Source: an uncultured Eubacteriales bacterium (lineage in GTDB: Bacteria > Bacillota > Clostridia > Oscillospirales > Acutalibacteraceae). From it: a stretch of 43,172 nt of DNA. The DNA is taken from positions 1-43,172 of the forward strand of contig OMYH01000030.1 of assembly GCA_900315255.1 (NCBI GenBank). Direction: 5' to 3'. Within the stretch, counting starts at the first letter, position 1. The number at the start of each line of letters is the position of its first letter. The notes under the pieces were generated by a model that was not told where the DNA came from, ran no database searches, and saw only the letters and a list, made by a program, of their open reading frames with translations. Positions 16,100 to 23,535 of this stretch are shown in pieces. The position numbers and the translations under genes are program-made.

Positions 16100-17230
16100 T
16101 TATTTTGAATGAACCAATTTATCCATACCCTCCTGCAGGCACGCTGCAAGAGTATCTACATCGCTCTTCTCCGAATACTTTGAAAAGCTTATTCTCAAAG
16201 CCGAATCTATCCTGGACGGGTCAAGTCCCATAGCGGTAAGCACATGGCTTTTTTTCCCCTTTGCGCACGCAGATCCGCTCGAAACATAGATCTCACGGCT
16301 TTCCAGGAAATGCATCATGGTTTCGCTTCTTACACCGACCGCCGAGATGTTGAGTATATACGGAAGTGCGTCCGAGGGAGAATTAATCTCCACACCTTCT
16401 ATTGCGGCAAGCTTCTCCTCGGCATAACTATGAAGCTCTTTTATCCTGTTCATATTCTCCGACATACTTCCTATGTTCTGGACAGCTGCGCCGAATCCGC
16501 ATATCAGCGGCACTGCTTCCGTTCCCGGACGGAGCTTCCTTTGCTGCTCTCCGCCGTACAGAAGAGGTCTTATAAACGTACCCTTCCTGACATACAATGC
16601 GCCTGTTCCCTTCGGACCGTGTATTTTGTGAGCAGATACCGTCACAAGGTCTGCGCCGATCTTTGACGGTCTGACGGGTATCTTTCCGAACGCCTGCACT
16701 GCGTCACAGTGGAAAAGCGCAGGAGCATTATTTTTTTTGATTATCTTAGCTATCTTATCAACAGGCAGCCTTACTCCCGTTTCGTTGTTCACCATCATGA
16801 CGGACACAAGTATGGTGTTTTCGTCTATGGCATCGCTGAGCTGTTCTTCGGAAATATTGCCGCCTTGCGGCTCAAGGAACACAACGTCGAATCCCCGTCT
16901 TTGAAGTTCCATGCAGCTTTCATATACGGACGAATGCTCAATAGCCGTGGTGACTATCCTGCTGCCCGTCTTTTGCCTCGCCAACGCAGCTCCGAAAACC
17001 GCCGTATTGTTAGCCTCCGTACCGCCGCTCGTAAAAATGATCTCGTCGGCTTCCGCTCCGAGGAGCTTTGCGACAGCCTTCCTCGCATGGGTCACTTCTT
17101 TTTCCGCTTCAAACCCGGGTCTGTGCAAAGACGAGGGGTTGCCGTATATATTTTCCAGCGCATACATTATTTTATCGGCAGCCTCTTTGCAGGGCTTCGT
17201 CGTTGCACTGTTGTCAAGATATATCTCCAT
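16100..17230 (-). CDS. nifS: Cysteine desulfurase (NifS/IscS family) partnering ThiI
   Basis: 376 residues. PLP-dependent fold with YLDNSATTKP at the start, TSGGTEANNTA, the PLP lysine in SAHKIHGPKG (Lys202) and the active-site cysteine in SSGSACAKGKKSH (Cys322). It moves sulfur from cysteine to an acceptor as a persulfide. Direct linkage to thiI (28 bases) points to tRNA thiolation as its main job, as for Bacillus NifZ, rather than Fe-S cluster assembly, and no IscU or SufU scaffold gene is nearby. GGAGG at 17238-17242 sets the start at 17230. The promoter candidate is a TATAAT at 17264-17269 with a weak -35; a palindrome overlaps its spacer. Confidence 0.93.
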   Translation of the reverse strand: MEIYLDNSATTKPCKEAADKIMYALENIYGNPSSLHRPGFEAEKEVTHARKAVAKLLGAEADEIIFTSGGTEANNTAVFGAALARQKTGSRIVTTAIEHSSVYESCMELQRRGFDVVFLEPQGGNISEEQLSDAIDENTILVSVMMVNNETGVRLPVDKIAKIIKKNNAPALFHCDAVQAFGKIPVRPSKIGADLVTVSAHKIHGPKGTGALYVRKGTFIRPLLYGGEQQRKLRPGTEAVPLICGFGAAVQNIGSMSENMNRIKELHSYAEEKLAAIEGVEINSPSDALPYILNISAVGVRSETMMHFLESREIYVSSGSACAKGKKSHVLTAMGLDPSRIDSALRISFSKYSEKSDVDTLAACLQEGMDKLVHSK

Positions 17231-17263
17231 TGTCAGACCTCCGTTCTTTGCAGACTAATGCTT

Positions 17264-17282
17264 ATTATACAACAAATTTGTT
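17264..17282 (-). promoter_or_regulatory. -10 element and overlapping palindrome of the nifS-thiI operon
   Basis: Minus-strand TATAAT at 17264-17269. Immediately upstream AACAAATTTGTT (17271-17282) is a perfect 12-base palindrome in the promoter spacer, a usual place for a repressor. The -35 is weak (TTTATT). Confidence 0.4.
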
Positions 17283-17377
17283 ACAAAATAAAGACGTATT
17301 TCGACAATATAATTAAATTTACAATTTGTTTCAAATAAAGGTTCAATTTGTTAATTGTCTTGTAGGTTTTTGCATGT

Positions 17378-17540
17378 TTAAGGAGACACTAATTAAATCG
17401 AGTGCCGAAGTTGCGCCGTCAGATTTTTAGGCAAATTGTGCGAAAAATCCGCAGGAATACTGACGTATTTCAAGGATTTTGAGTGCAATTCAAATTTGGT
17501 GCTCAGTCCGAAGGACGTGATTTAATCAGTGGTTCCTTAA
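17378..17540. mobile_element. MITE-like element, long copy
   Basis: 163 bases bounded by inverted ends of about 22 bases: TTAAGGAGACACTAATTAAA on the left, and on the right the complement of TTAAGGAACCACTGATTAAA. It has no coding capacity. About 110 bases of the inner sequence recur at 35191-35318, 17.8 kb away. It fills most of the 17231-17607 gap, which otherwise holds the nifS promoter and the spoVAC leader. Confidence 0.75.
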
Positions 17541-17607
17541 AGCTTATTTGTGAATAAATCTACCATATCAGTTAATAATACTAACAAACATATGAAAGGA
17601 TGTTTCT

Positions 17608-18045
17608 ATGAAAATATCTCAAAAAGAATACCAAAAGCTTGCAGACGAGAAATCACCTAACAGCAAGCTGCTGCAAAACTGCCTGTGGGCGTTTGTTTCA
17701 GGCGGAGTCATATGTGCGATCGGTCAGGGATTTTTTAATCTCTACACCTATCTCGGCGCAGTCGAGAGCAGCGCCCGTGCATGGACATCGATCACACTTA
17801 TATTCATCGGCGTACTTCTCACTGCGCTGAAGGTCTATGACTCCATCGCAAAGCACGCAGGCGCAGGAACTCTTGTCCCGATAACGGGCTTTGCAAACTC
17901 CGTTGCCTCTCCTGCTATCGAATTCAAATCAGAGGGCTTTATCCTCGGACTCGGGGCGAAGATGTTCGTGATAGCAGGCCCTGTCATAGTTTACGGCACA
18001 CTCGCAGGAGTTTTTTATGGAATAATACTTGCCGCTTTCGGGTAA
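17608..18045 (+). CDS. spoVAC: Stage V sporulation protein AC (SpoVAC)
   Basis: 145 residues with AAAGGATG before ATG 17608. The sequence follows the SpoVAC pattern: a hydrophilic N-terminus (QKEYQKLADEKSP), then about four membrane segments, with IGQGFFNLY, the mid-protein GAGTLVPITGFANSVASPAIEFKSEG loop and a GLGAKMFVIAGPVI segment. SpoVA proteins form the channel that moves dipicolinic acid in forming and germinating spores. Normally spoVAC is followed by spoVAD and spoVAE. Here the next gene is on the other strand and a terminator follows at once, so it stands alone. No clear sigma-G promoter could be fixed. The host may keep the remaining spoVA genes elsewhere or may have lost them. Confidence 0.93.
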   Translation: MKISQKEYQKLADEKSPNSKLLQNCLWAFVSGGVICAIGQGFFNLYTYLGAVESSARAWTSITLIFIGVLLTALKVYDSIAKHAGAGTLVPITGFANSVASPAIEFKSEGFILGLGAKMFVIAGPVIVYGTLAGVFYGIILAAFG

Positions 18046-18050
18046 AACAA

Positions 18051-18084
18051 AAACCGACACCGCCTGAACAGTGTCGGTTTTTTC
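18051..18084. terminator. Bidirectional terminator between spoVAC and khpA
   Basis: Perfect 10-base stem AAACCGACAC (18051-18060) and GTGTCGGTTT (18071-18080) with a 10-base loop. T-runs follow on both strands, so it ends both converging genes. Confidence 0.9.
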
Positions 18085-18089
18085 ATTAT

Positions 18090-18323
18090 TTAGTCTATCT
18101 CAACAACTACCTTAGTGTTTGCTCTGATAGCTGCGGCTCTTGCAACGGTGCGGATAGCCTTTGCTATTCTGCCCTGCTTACCGATGATCCTGCCCATATC
18201 ATCTTCGGCAACATGGATATGGTATACAACTGTACCGTCTTCGCTCGGCTCATCTGCCGTAACATTCACTGCGCTCGGATCTTCAACAAGTCCCTTAGCG
18301 ATAGTAACAAGCAGTTCTTCCAT
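18090..18323 (-). CDS. khpA: KH-domain RNA-binding protein KhpA (YlqC)
   Basis: 77 residues from ATG 18323; AGGAG at 18332-18336 is 8 bases upstream, while the in-frame ATG at 18329 would be only 2 bases from it. One type II KH domain covers the protein, with the GRIIGKQGRIAKAIR GxxG loop that grips single-stranded RNA. KhpA forms a dimer or pairs with KhpB (Jag) and affects division, elongation and small-RNA action in Firmicutes. It is the last gene of the ylxM-ffh-rpsP-khpA series. The usual followers rimM and trmD are missing here, replaced by spoVAC on the other strand. A repeat-rich gap of about 200 bases separates it from rpsP. Confidence 0.92.
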   Translation of the reverse strand: MEELLVTIAKGLVEDPSAVNVTADEPSEDGTVVYHIHVAEDDMGRIIGKQGRIAKAIRTVARAAAIRANTKVVVEID

Positions 18324-18354
18324 TCTCATTGCTCCTTTCAATTAAAATCAGCTA

Positions 18355-18517
18355 TAATAAACGCCGGTGGGTGGTCAAAATCCCCCACCGACGTATGCAG
18401 GAGCTAACGCTCCACGACGTTTGTTGACGTTTTCGCTCTCTCCAATCAAGTAAGCTTGCTGGAGCTTAGCTCCTTGTTTAATAATAACGACTGCACACCG
18501 GGAAAAGGTGTACAGTC
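18355..18517. repeat. Dispersed hairpin repeat between rpsP and khpA
   Basis: CGCCGGTGGG (about 18361-18370) pairs with CCCACCGACG, followed by GGAGC-TAAC-GCTCC. About 50 bases of this match the region 39770-39822 in inverted orientation. A separate hairpin GACTGCACACC (18489-18499) with GGTGTACAGTC (18507-18517) may act as a processing site or weak terminator behind rpsP. Confidence 0.65.
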
Positions 18518-18530
18518 ATCAAGGCATTCA

Positions 18531-18770
18531 TTAAAGAACATTTGCCTTCTTAAGCAGTGCCTTTACTGTATCAGTCGGCTGAGCACCGTCAGCAAGCCAC
18601 TTCTTAGCCTTGTCAGCGTCAACCTTGAGCTGTACAGGCTCGGAGATAGGATTGTAATAACCGATCTCTTCTATGAAACGACCATCTCTCGGATATCTGC
18701 TGTCAGCAACAACGATACGATAGAAGGGAGCCTTCTTTGCGCCCATACGACGAAGTCTGATCTTTACCAT
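18531..18770 (-). CDS. rpsP: 30S ribosomal protein S16
   Basis: 79 residues, typical S16 length. Starts [41 protein letters not shown], the conserved S16 signature. GGAGGTG lies ahead of the ATG at 18770. S16 binds 16S rRNA in the body of the 30S subunit and is needed for assembly. It stands between ffh (63 bases upstream) and khpA, as in other Firmicutes, and is presumably transcribed from the strong promoter ahead of ylxM. Confidence 0.97.
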   Translation of the reverse strand: MVKIRLRRMGAKKAPFYRIVVADSRYPRDGRFIEEIGYYNPISEPVQLKVDADKAKKWLADGAQPTDTVKALLKKANVL

Positions 18771-18833
18771 TTCTTTTCACCTCCACCACAAAGGGTTATA
18801 TATTTCTCCCGAAGCTCGGGTTGAAATCGTTAG

Positions 18834-20207
18834 TTAAAATCCCATGCCGCCCATGCCGCCGAATCCGCCCATAGGTCCTCCGCCGAGACCGGGGAGCTTC
18901 TTGTATTTCTTCTTGCCTTTTTTGTTTGTTACCTTTTTGATCATCTTCTGCATCTGCTCAAGCTGCTTGATCAGACGGTTGACGTCTTCCACCTTCATGC
19001 CCGAGCCTGCGGCGATCCTTCTCTTTCTTGACGGGTTGATGACCGACGGCTTTGTTCTCTCTTCGGGAGTCATAGACAAGATAATTGCCTCTATCCTGTC
19101 GATCTGTCTGTCGTCTATCTCAACGTCCTGAAGCTGCTTTTCCATACCGGGAAGCTTTGAAAGTATGCCCTTGAGCGGTCCCATCTTCTTGATCTGTCCA
19201 AACTGCTCGAGCAGATCGTTGAAGTCCATCTGGCTCTTTGTGAGTTTCTCCGCCATCTCCTCGGCTTTTTTTCTGTCAAGCTTTTCTTCGGCTTCTTCGA
19301 TAAGCGTGAGCATATCGCCCATACCGAGTATTCTTGACGCCATTCTGTCGGGGTGGAATATCTCCAGATCATCGAGCTTCTCGCCCGTACCTGCGTATTT
19401 GATAGGCTTGCCGGTAACCGATTTGACACTCAGCGCAGCGCCGCCTCTTGTGTCGCCGTCGAGCTTCGTCAGAACTACGCCCGTGATATCAAGCAGATCG
19501 TTGAACGACTTTGCAACATTCACGGCGTCCTGACCTGTCATCGAATCGACAACAAGCAGGATCTCCTGCGGCTCAACCGCTTTTTTGATCCTTTCAAGCT
19601 CGCCCATCAGCGCCTCATCTATATGCAGACGTCCTGCGGTGTCGAGAATAACAACATCATTGCCGTAGTCACGCGCATGCTTTATCGCCTGCTGCGCAGT
19701 CTTGACAGGGTCCTGCGTCCCCTGCTCGAATATCGGAACTCCCGCCTGCGAAGCCACTACTCTCAGCTGCTCGATAGCGGCAGGCCTGTAAATATCACAA
19801 CCTACAACAAGCGGTCTGTGGTTCTGTTTTTTTAGCATTTTTGCAAGCTTTCCCGTATGCGTCGTTTTACCCGAACCCTGAAGTCCGCACATCATAATAA
19901 CACACGGCGGCTTGCTCGGAAAGTTGAGCCTTACCTCTTCGCCGCCCATAAGCTGCGTCAGCTCTTCGTTCACTATTTTGATCACCATCTGTGCGGGAGT
20001 CAGACTCTCCATTACGTCGGCGCCCACTGCACGCTCGGTCACTCTGCCCGTAAACTCCTTGGCGACCTTATAGTTTACATCGGCCTCCAGCAAAGCCATG
20101 CGAACCTCACGCATAGCCTCCTTAACGTCGTTCTCTGTCAGTTTGCCTTTATTTTTAAGCTTTTTAAAAGCGTTGCTCAGCTTCTCGGAAAGTCCCTCAA
20201 ATGCCAC
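18834..20207 (-). CDS. ffh: Signal recognition particle protein Ffh (SRP54)
   Basis: 457 residues when started at GTG 20207, giving the canonical MAFEGLSEKL. AGGAG at 20216-20220 is 8 bases upstream, whereas the farther GTG at 20216 would overlap it. Domains: N (1-about 90), G with GLQGSGKTT (108-116), DTAGRLHID, TKLDGDTRGGAA, then the Met-rich M domain that binds 4.5S/6S RNA and signal peptides. The C-terminus is Gly/Met-rich (GGPMGGFGGMGGMGF). Ffh targets nascent membrane and secreted proteins to FtsY/SecYEG. It follows ylxM by 18 bases. Confidence 0.97.
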   Translation of the reverse strand: MAFEGLSEKLSNAFKKLKNKGKLTENDVKEAMREVRMALLEADVNYKVAKEFTGRVTERAVGADVMESLTPAQMVIKIVNEELTQLMGGEEVRLNFPSKPPCVIMMCGLQGSGKTTHTGKLAKMLKKQNHRPLVVGCDIYRPAAIEQLRVVASQAGVPIFEQGTQDPVKTAQQAIKHARDYGNDVVILDTAGRLHIDEALMGELERIKKAVEPQEILLVVDSMTGQDAVNVAKSFNDLLDITGVVLTKLDGDTRGGAALSVKSVTGKPIKYAGTGEKLDDLEIFHPDRMASRILGMGDMLTLIEEAEEKLDRKKAEEMAEKLTKSQMDFNDLLEQFGQIKKMGPLKGILSKLPGMEKQLQDVEIDDRQIDRIEAIILSMTPEERTKPSVINPSRKRRIAAGSGMKVEDVNRLIKQLEQMQKMIKKVTNKKGKKKYKKLPGLGGGPMGGFGGMGGMGF

Positions 20208-20225
20208 TGCATTCACTCCTTATTG

Positions 20226-20594
20226 TCAGAATTTATTCTTTAATTCCTCGGCGGTCTGTATTATCTTGTTTATACTCTTTATCGACTCTTCAACACCCTC
20301 CGTCTGCGTCATATCCTCACACGCAGACACAGCCAGCCGCTTAATTTTATCTATATCCTCCGTGATCTCATCAAACCTTGCCGCAAGTCCAAGCTTTTGC
20401 TCCATCTGCAGAAGCGATGTTTCACATCTTTTCACACAATCTCTCACGCCCTGGCGGCTTATGCCTATCTGCTCGGCGATCTCGCCCAATGAACAATCAT
20501 CGTTATAGTACAGTTCAAACACAAGCTGCTGCTTTTCGGAAAGTATCTCACCATAGAAATCATACAGATAAGCGATCCTCATATTCTTTTCCAT
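20226..20594 (-). CDS. ylxM: YlxM-like helix-turn-helix protein, SRP operon partner
   Basis: 122 residues from ATG 20594 (MEKNMRIAYLYDFYGEILSEKQ, the usual YlxM start); its ribosome binding site is weak. A sigma-70 region 4-type helix-turn-helix (SLGEIAEQIGISRQGVRDCVKRCE) occupies about residues 38-62, and the rest is a coiled coil. YlxM is encoded upstream of ffh in most Firmicutes and has been reported to modulate the SRP GTPase cycle in Streptococcus; a DNA-binding role is also possible. First gene of the operon, under a perfect consensus promoter. Confidence 0.9.
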   Translation of the reverse strand: MEKNMRIAYLYDFYGEILSEKQQLVFELYYNDDCSLGEIAEQIGISRQGVRDCVKRCETSLLQMEQKLGLAARFDEITEDIDKIKRLAVSACEDMTQTEGVEESIKSINKIIQTAEELKNKF

Positions 20595-20652
20595 AGGTTC
20601 ACCGTCCCGCAAGTTTATCAGGTGCTGTAAAGCTGTTTACTTTACAGATGAT

Positions 20653-20681
20653 ATTATACACTTCTCCCGCCCTTTTGTCAA
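20653..20681 (-). promoter_or_regulatory. Perfect-consensus sigma-A promoter of the ylxM-ffh operon
   Basis: Minus-strand TTGACA (20676-20681), 17-base spacer, TATAAT (20653-20658). All twelve hexamer positions match consensus, fitting high constitutive expression of SRP and S16. The rest of 20613-20942 is AT-rich and holds only this and the phoH promoter. Confidence 0.9.
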
Positions 20682-20945
20682 TAGGCGGTCCTGTAATTTT
20701 TTTGTGCAAATATCAGTAACCCGATGAACCTGTTTTGTGAATTTTGTACTGTTATAGGTAAAAATGACGAAAAAGCGTGACCGGATAAAAAAATTTTGCC
20801 AAACAGTGTTTTTAATATTTATTAATTATTTGTGAGATTTAACAAATCTTCATGCAAAAAACCGTATACATTACCGAAAACAGATTATTCCACTTGTGAA
20901 TTTCTTATAAAATTTCAAAAAAATTAATTAATTTATTGTTTTTTG

Positions 20946-20974
20946 ATGACATTTTCAAAAAAATGTGTTATAAT
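20946..20974 (+). promoter_or_regulatory. Sigma-A promoter of the phoH-ybeY operon
   Basis: ATGACA (20946-20951), 17-base spacer, TATAAT (20969-20974). A 7-base inverted repeat ACATTTT/AAAATGT (20949-20966) overlaps the -35 and spacer. Confidence 0.7.
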
Positions 20975-21035
20975 ACTTTACGAACCTGCGGTAATTTACT
21001 GCAGCATTCCCAACAAAACAAAGGTCGGTGACTCA

Positions 21036-22001
21036 ATGACAGAGCAAATTATCAATATTGAGCGTATGGAACAGGCGGTAATGCTGTTCGGCAGCTTTGA
21101 CGAGAACATCAAGCTCATCGAACATGAATATGATGTGCGTGTTATTGTACGGGGTTCGGAGCTCAAGGTGTGCGGCGATATAGAGAAGGTATCGCTTGCC
21201 TGCAGGGCGATCGAGAGTCTGTTGTCGCTTATCAATAAGGGTGAAACGCTCAACGAGCAGAATGTACGCTACTGTATATCCCTTGTCAACGAGGGCGGAG
21301 AAACCAACCTTGCGCAGCTGACGGGCGACTGTATCTGCGTTACATCGAAGGGCAAGCCGATCAAGCCGAAGACCATCGGACAGAAGAAATACTGCGATGC
21401 GATCAAGAACAACACGATCACCATCGGAGTCGGGCCTGCCGGCACGGGCAAGACTTATCTTGCCGTTGCAATGGCGGTCACGGCATTCAGAGCGCACGAG
21501 GTCAACAGGATAATCCTCACACGACCTGCCGTTGAAGCAGGCGAGAAGCTGGGGTTCCTGCCTGGTGATCTGCAAAGCAAGGTTGACCCGTATCTGCGTC
21601 CTTTGTACGACGCATTGTTTGATATGCTCGGAGCGGAGACATATCAGAGGTATGTGGAGCGAGGCAACATTGAGGTAGCGCCGCTTGCATACATGAGAGG
21701 AAGGACTCTTGACGACAGCTTTATCATTCTTGACGAAGCGCAGAACACCACAGGCGAGCAGATGAAGATGTTCCTCACCAGGCTGGGGTTCAATTCAAAG
21801 ATGGTGATCACCGGCGATATCACACAGATCGACCTGCCGAGCGGCAGCCGCAGCGGACTCAAGGAATGTATCAGGGTTCTGAAAAATATAGACGATATTG
21901 CGCAGGTGGCCTTCAGCGAGAAGGACGTTGTTAGGCACAAACTTGTGCAGGATATAATTAAGGCGTATGCTAAAATAGAGGAGGCAAGGCATAACAAATG
22001 A
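21036..22001 (+). CDS. phoH: PhoH-like ATPase (YbeZ type)
   Basis: 321 residues from ATG 21036; an earlier in-frame start at 20943 is rejected because it lies inside the promoter. The N-terminal about 110 residues are a KH/SSB-like region (MEQAVMLFGSFDENIKLIEHEYDV). The C-terminal PhoH domain has Walker A GPAGTGKT (133-140) and Walker B FIILDEAQNT. PhoH/YbeZ proteins are RNA-linked ATPases that associate with YbeY in rRNA maturation and quality control. The stop overlaps the ybeY start (ATGA), matching that partnership. The ribosome binding site is modest (AAGGTCGGTG). Confidence 0.93.
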   Translation: MTEQIINIERMEQAVMLFGSFDENIKLIEHEYDVRVIVRGSELKVCGDIEKVSLACRAIESLLSLINKGETLNEQNVRYCISLVNEGGETNLAQLTGDCICVTSKGKPIKPKTIGQKKYCDAIKNNTITIGVGPAGTGKTYLAVAMAVTAFRAHEVNRIILTRPAVEAGEKLGFLPGDLQSKVDPYLRPLYDALFDMLGAETYQRYVERGNIEVAPLAYMRGRTLDDSFIILDEAQNTTGEQMKMFLTRLGFNSKMVITGDITQIDLPSGSRSGLKECIRVLKNIDDIAQVAFSEKDVVRHKLVQDIIKAYAKIEEARHNK

Positions 22002-22501
22002 CTGATAAGATTAGGGTTGTAATAACCAACAAACAAAAGAAAGTGAAAATCCCGACAGGTATGCGTATGCTGGTTCGCCGGTGCTGCAATGCGGTATTAA
22101 AGCTTGAGAAATTCGAAGGCTCTGCCGAGATCAGCGTAACATTTGTTGACAACGAGGAGATACACAAGCTCAATCTGCAGTACAGGAACATTGACTCTGC
22201 GACAGATGTGTTGTCGTTCCCGCTCGGAGAAGACGGCAAATACGATCTTGACCCGACAACAGGGGCAAAGATGCTGGGAGATGTGGTGATCTCCATGGAA
22301 AAGGCGGTTGATCAGGCTTCCCTGTACGGTCATTCTCTGCAAAGAGAGGTGGGCTACCTTACGGCACATTCAGTTCTCCACCTTTTGGGATACGACCACG
22401 AAACAGGACTCGAAAGAGTGCATATGAGAGAAAAGGAAGAGCTTGTCATGGAGCAGCTCGGACTTCCCGCTTCTTCGTCATATGTTATTGAAGACAACTA
22501 A
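21998..22501 (+). CDS. ybeY: Endoribonuclease YbeY (16S rRNA maturation)
   Basis: 167 residues. Zinc motif HSVLHLLGYDH with His124, His128 and His134, and the family block SATDVLSFPL. YbeY is a single-strand RNase for 16S rRNA 3'-end processing and 70S quality control in the cytoplasm. Its ATG overlaps the phoH stop by 4 bases. A hairpin terminator follows, so the unit is phoH-ybeY, and era downstream is separate. Confidence 0.96.
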   Translation: MTDKIRVVITNKQKKVKIPTGMRMLVRRCCNAVLKLEKFEGSAEISVTFVDNEEIHKLNLQYRNIDSATDVLSFPLGEDGKYDLDPTTGAKMLGDVVISMEKAVDQASLYGHSLQREVGYLTAHSVLHLLGYDHETGLERVHMREKEELVMEQLGLPASSSYVIEDN

Positions 22502-22513
22502 GTTCATGAAAAT

Positions 22514-22548
22514 CAGCCCGCAAAAACAAGCGGGCTGCACTTATTTTT
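22514..22548 (+). terminator. Terminator after ybeY
   Basis: Perfect 8-base stem CAGCCCGC (22514-22521) and GCGGGCTG (22530-22537), 8-base loop, then CACTTATTTTTG. Confidence 0.8.
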
Positions 22549-22618
22549 GATTTCCAAAACTCCTGACTCCTGATTAAAATACAATTCTGATTAAATATAT
22601 AAAAAAGAGGAATAAAAT

Positions 22619-23521
22619 ATGCAAAAAACAGCCTTTATAGCAATAGTCGGCAGACCTAACGTCGGCAAATCTTCGATACTCAACAGAATACTCGGGCAGA
22701 AGATAACCATAGTTTCGTCAAAGCCACAGACCACACGAACACGAATCATGGGAGTGTATACAAAAGACGACATACAGCTTGTTTTTATAGATACTCCCGG
22801 ACTGCACAAACCGAAAAACAGCCTGGGCAAGTATATGGTTCGCTCCATTAACGAATCGGTTGCGGGCGTTGACGCCTGCCTGCTTGTCGCAGAATGTGAC
22901 AGAGAACCCGGCGATACAGAGAAAATGCTCATGCAGAGATTCAAAAGCATGGGTATTCCCTCACTGCTTGCTCTCAACAAAATAGACACTCTCAAAGATA
23001 AACACGATGTTATCAAATATATTGCCGCATACAGCAAAGAACACGATTTTGACGATATTGTACCCGTATCTGCCCAGACAGGCAGCGGTATAAACGACCT
23101 GATCTCTGCCCTCTGCAAACAGGCGGAGGAAGGCGAGCATATGTTCGATCCCGACACTCTGACCGACCAGCCCGAGAGAGTTCTTGCAGGCGAAATAATC
23201 AGAGAGAAGATCCTTCGTCTGACCGACAAGGAGATCCCCCACGGTACGGCTGTCGTGATAGAACGCTTCAAACAGAGAAGCAACGGCGGCATTACCGATA
23301 TTGACGCTACTATCTACTGCGAAAGGCAGAACCACAAGGGGATAATCATCGGAAAGGGCGGCTCTATGCTCAAAAAAATAGGCACATATGCACGGCAGGA
23401 TATGGAGAACTTCTTCGACTGCAAAATAAACTTAACTCTTTGGGTCAAGGTCAAGGAGGACTGGAGAAACCGCGAGGGCATACTCCGTTCACTGGGCTAT
23501 GACGAGAGTAATTTTGATTAA
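22619..23521 (+). CDS. era: GTPase Era
   Basis: 300 residues, the usual Era length. GTPase motifs: GRPNVGKS (11-18), the effector stretch KPQTTRTRIMG, DTPGLHKP, NKID. The C-terminal KH domain (about 205-290) contains GKGGSMLKKIGTYARQDME. Era binds the 3' end of 16S rRNA during 30S assembly, a process shared with the ybeY product encoded just upstream; ybeY-era proximity is common in Firmicutes, usually with dgkA and cdd in between, which are absent here. AGAGGAA precedes the ATG; 14 bases separate it from rarA. Confidence 0.97.
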   Translation: MQKTAFIAIVGRPNVGKSSILNRILGQKITIVSSKPQTTRTRIMGVYTKDDIQLVFIDTPGLHKPKNSLGKYMVRSINESVAGVDACLLVAECDREPGDTEKMLMQRFKSMGIPSLLALNKIDTLKDKHDVIKYIAAYSKEHDFDDIVPVSAQTGSGINDLISALCKQAEEGEHMFDPDTLTDQPERVLAGEIIREKILRLTDKEIPHGTAVVIERFKQRSNGGITDIDATIYCERQNHKGIIIGKGGSMLKKIGTYARQDMENFFDCKINLTLWVKVKEDWRNREGILRSLGYDESNFD

Positions 23522-23535
23522 ACGGAGGTCATGTC

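Noticed and set aside
20943-21035. Upstream start for the PhoH-like protein
   Set aside because: That stretch contains the -35 and -10 elements; the MTEQIINIE start at 21036 fits the family.
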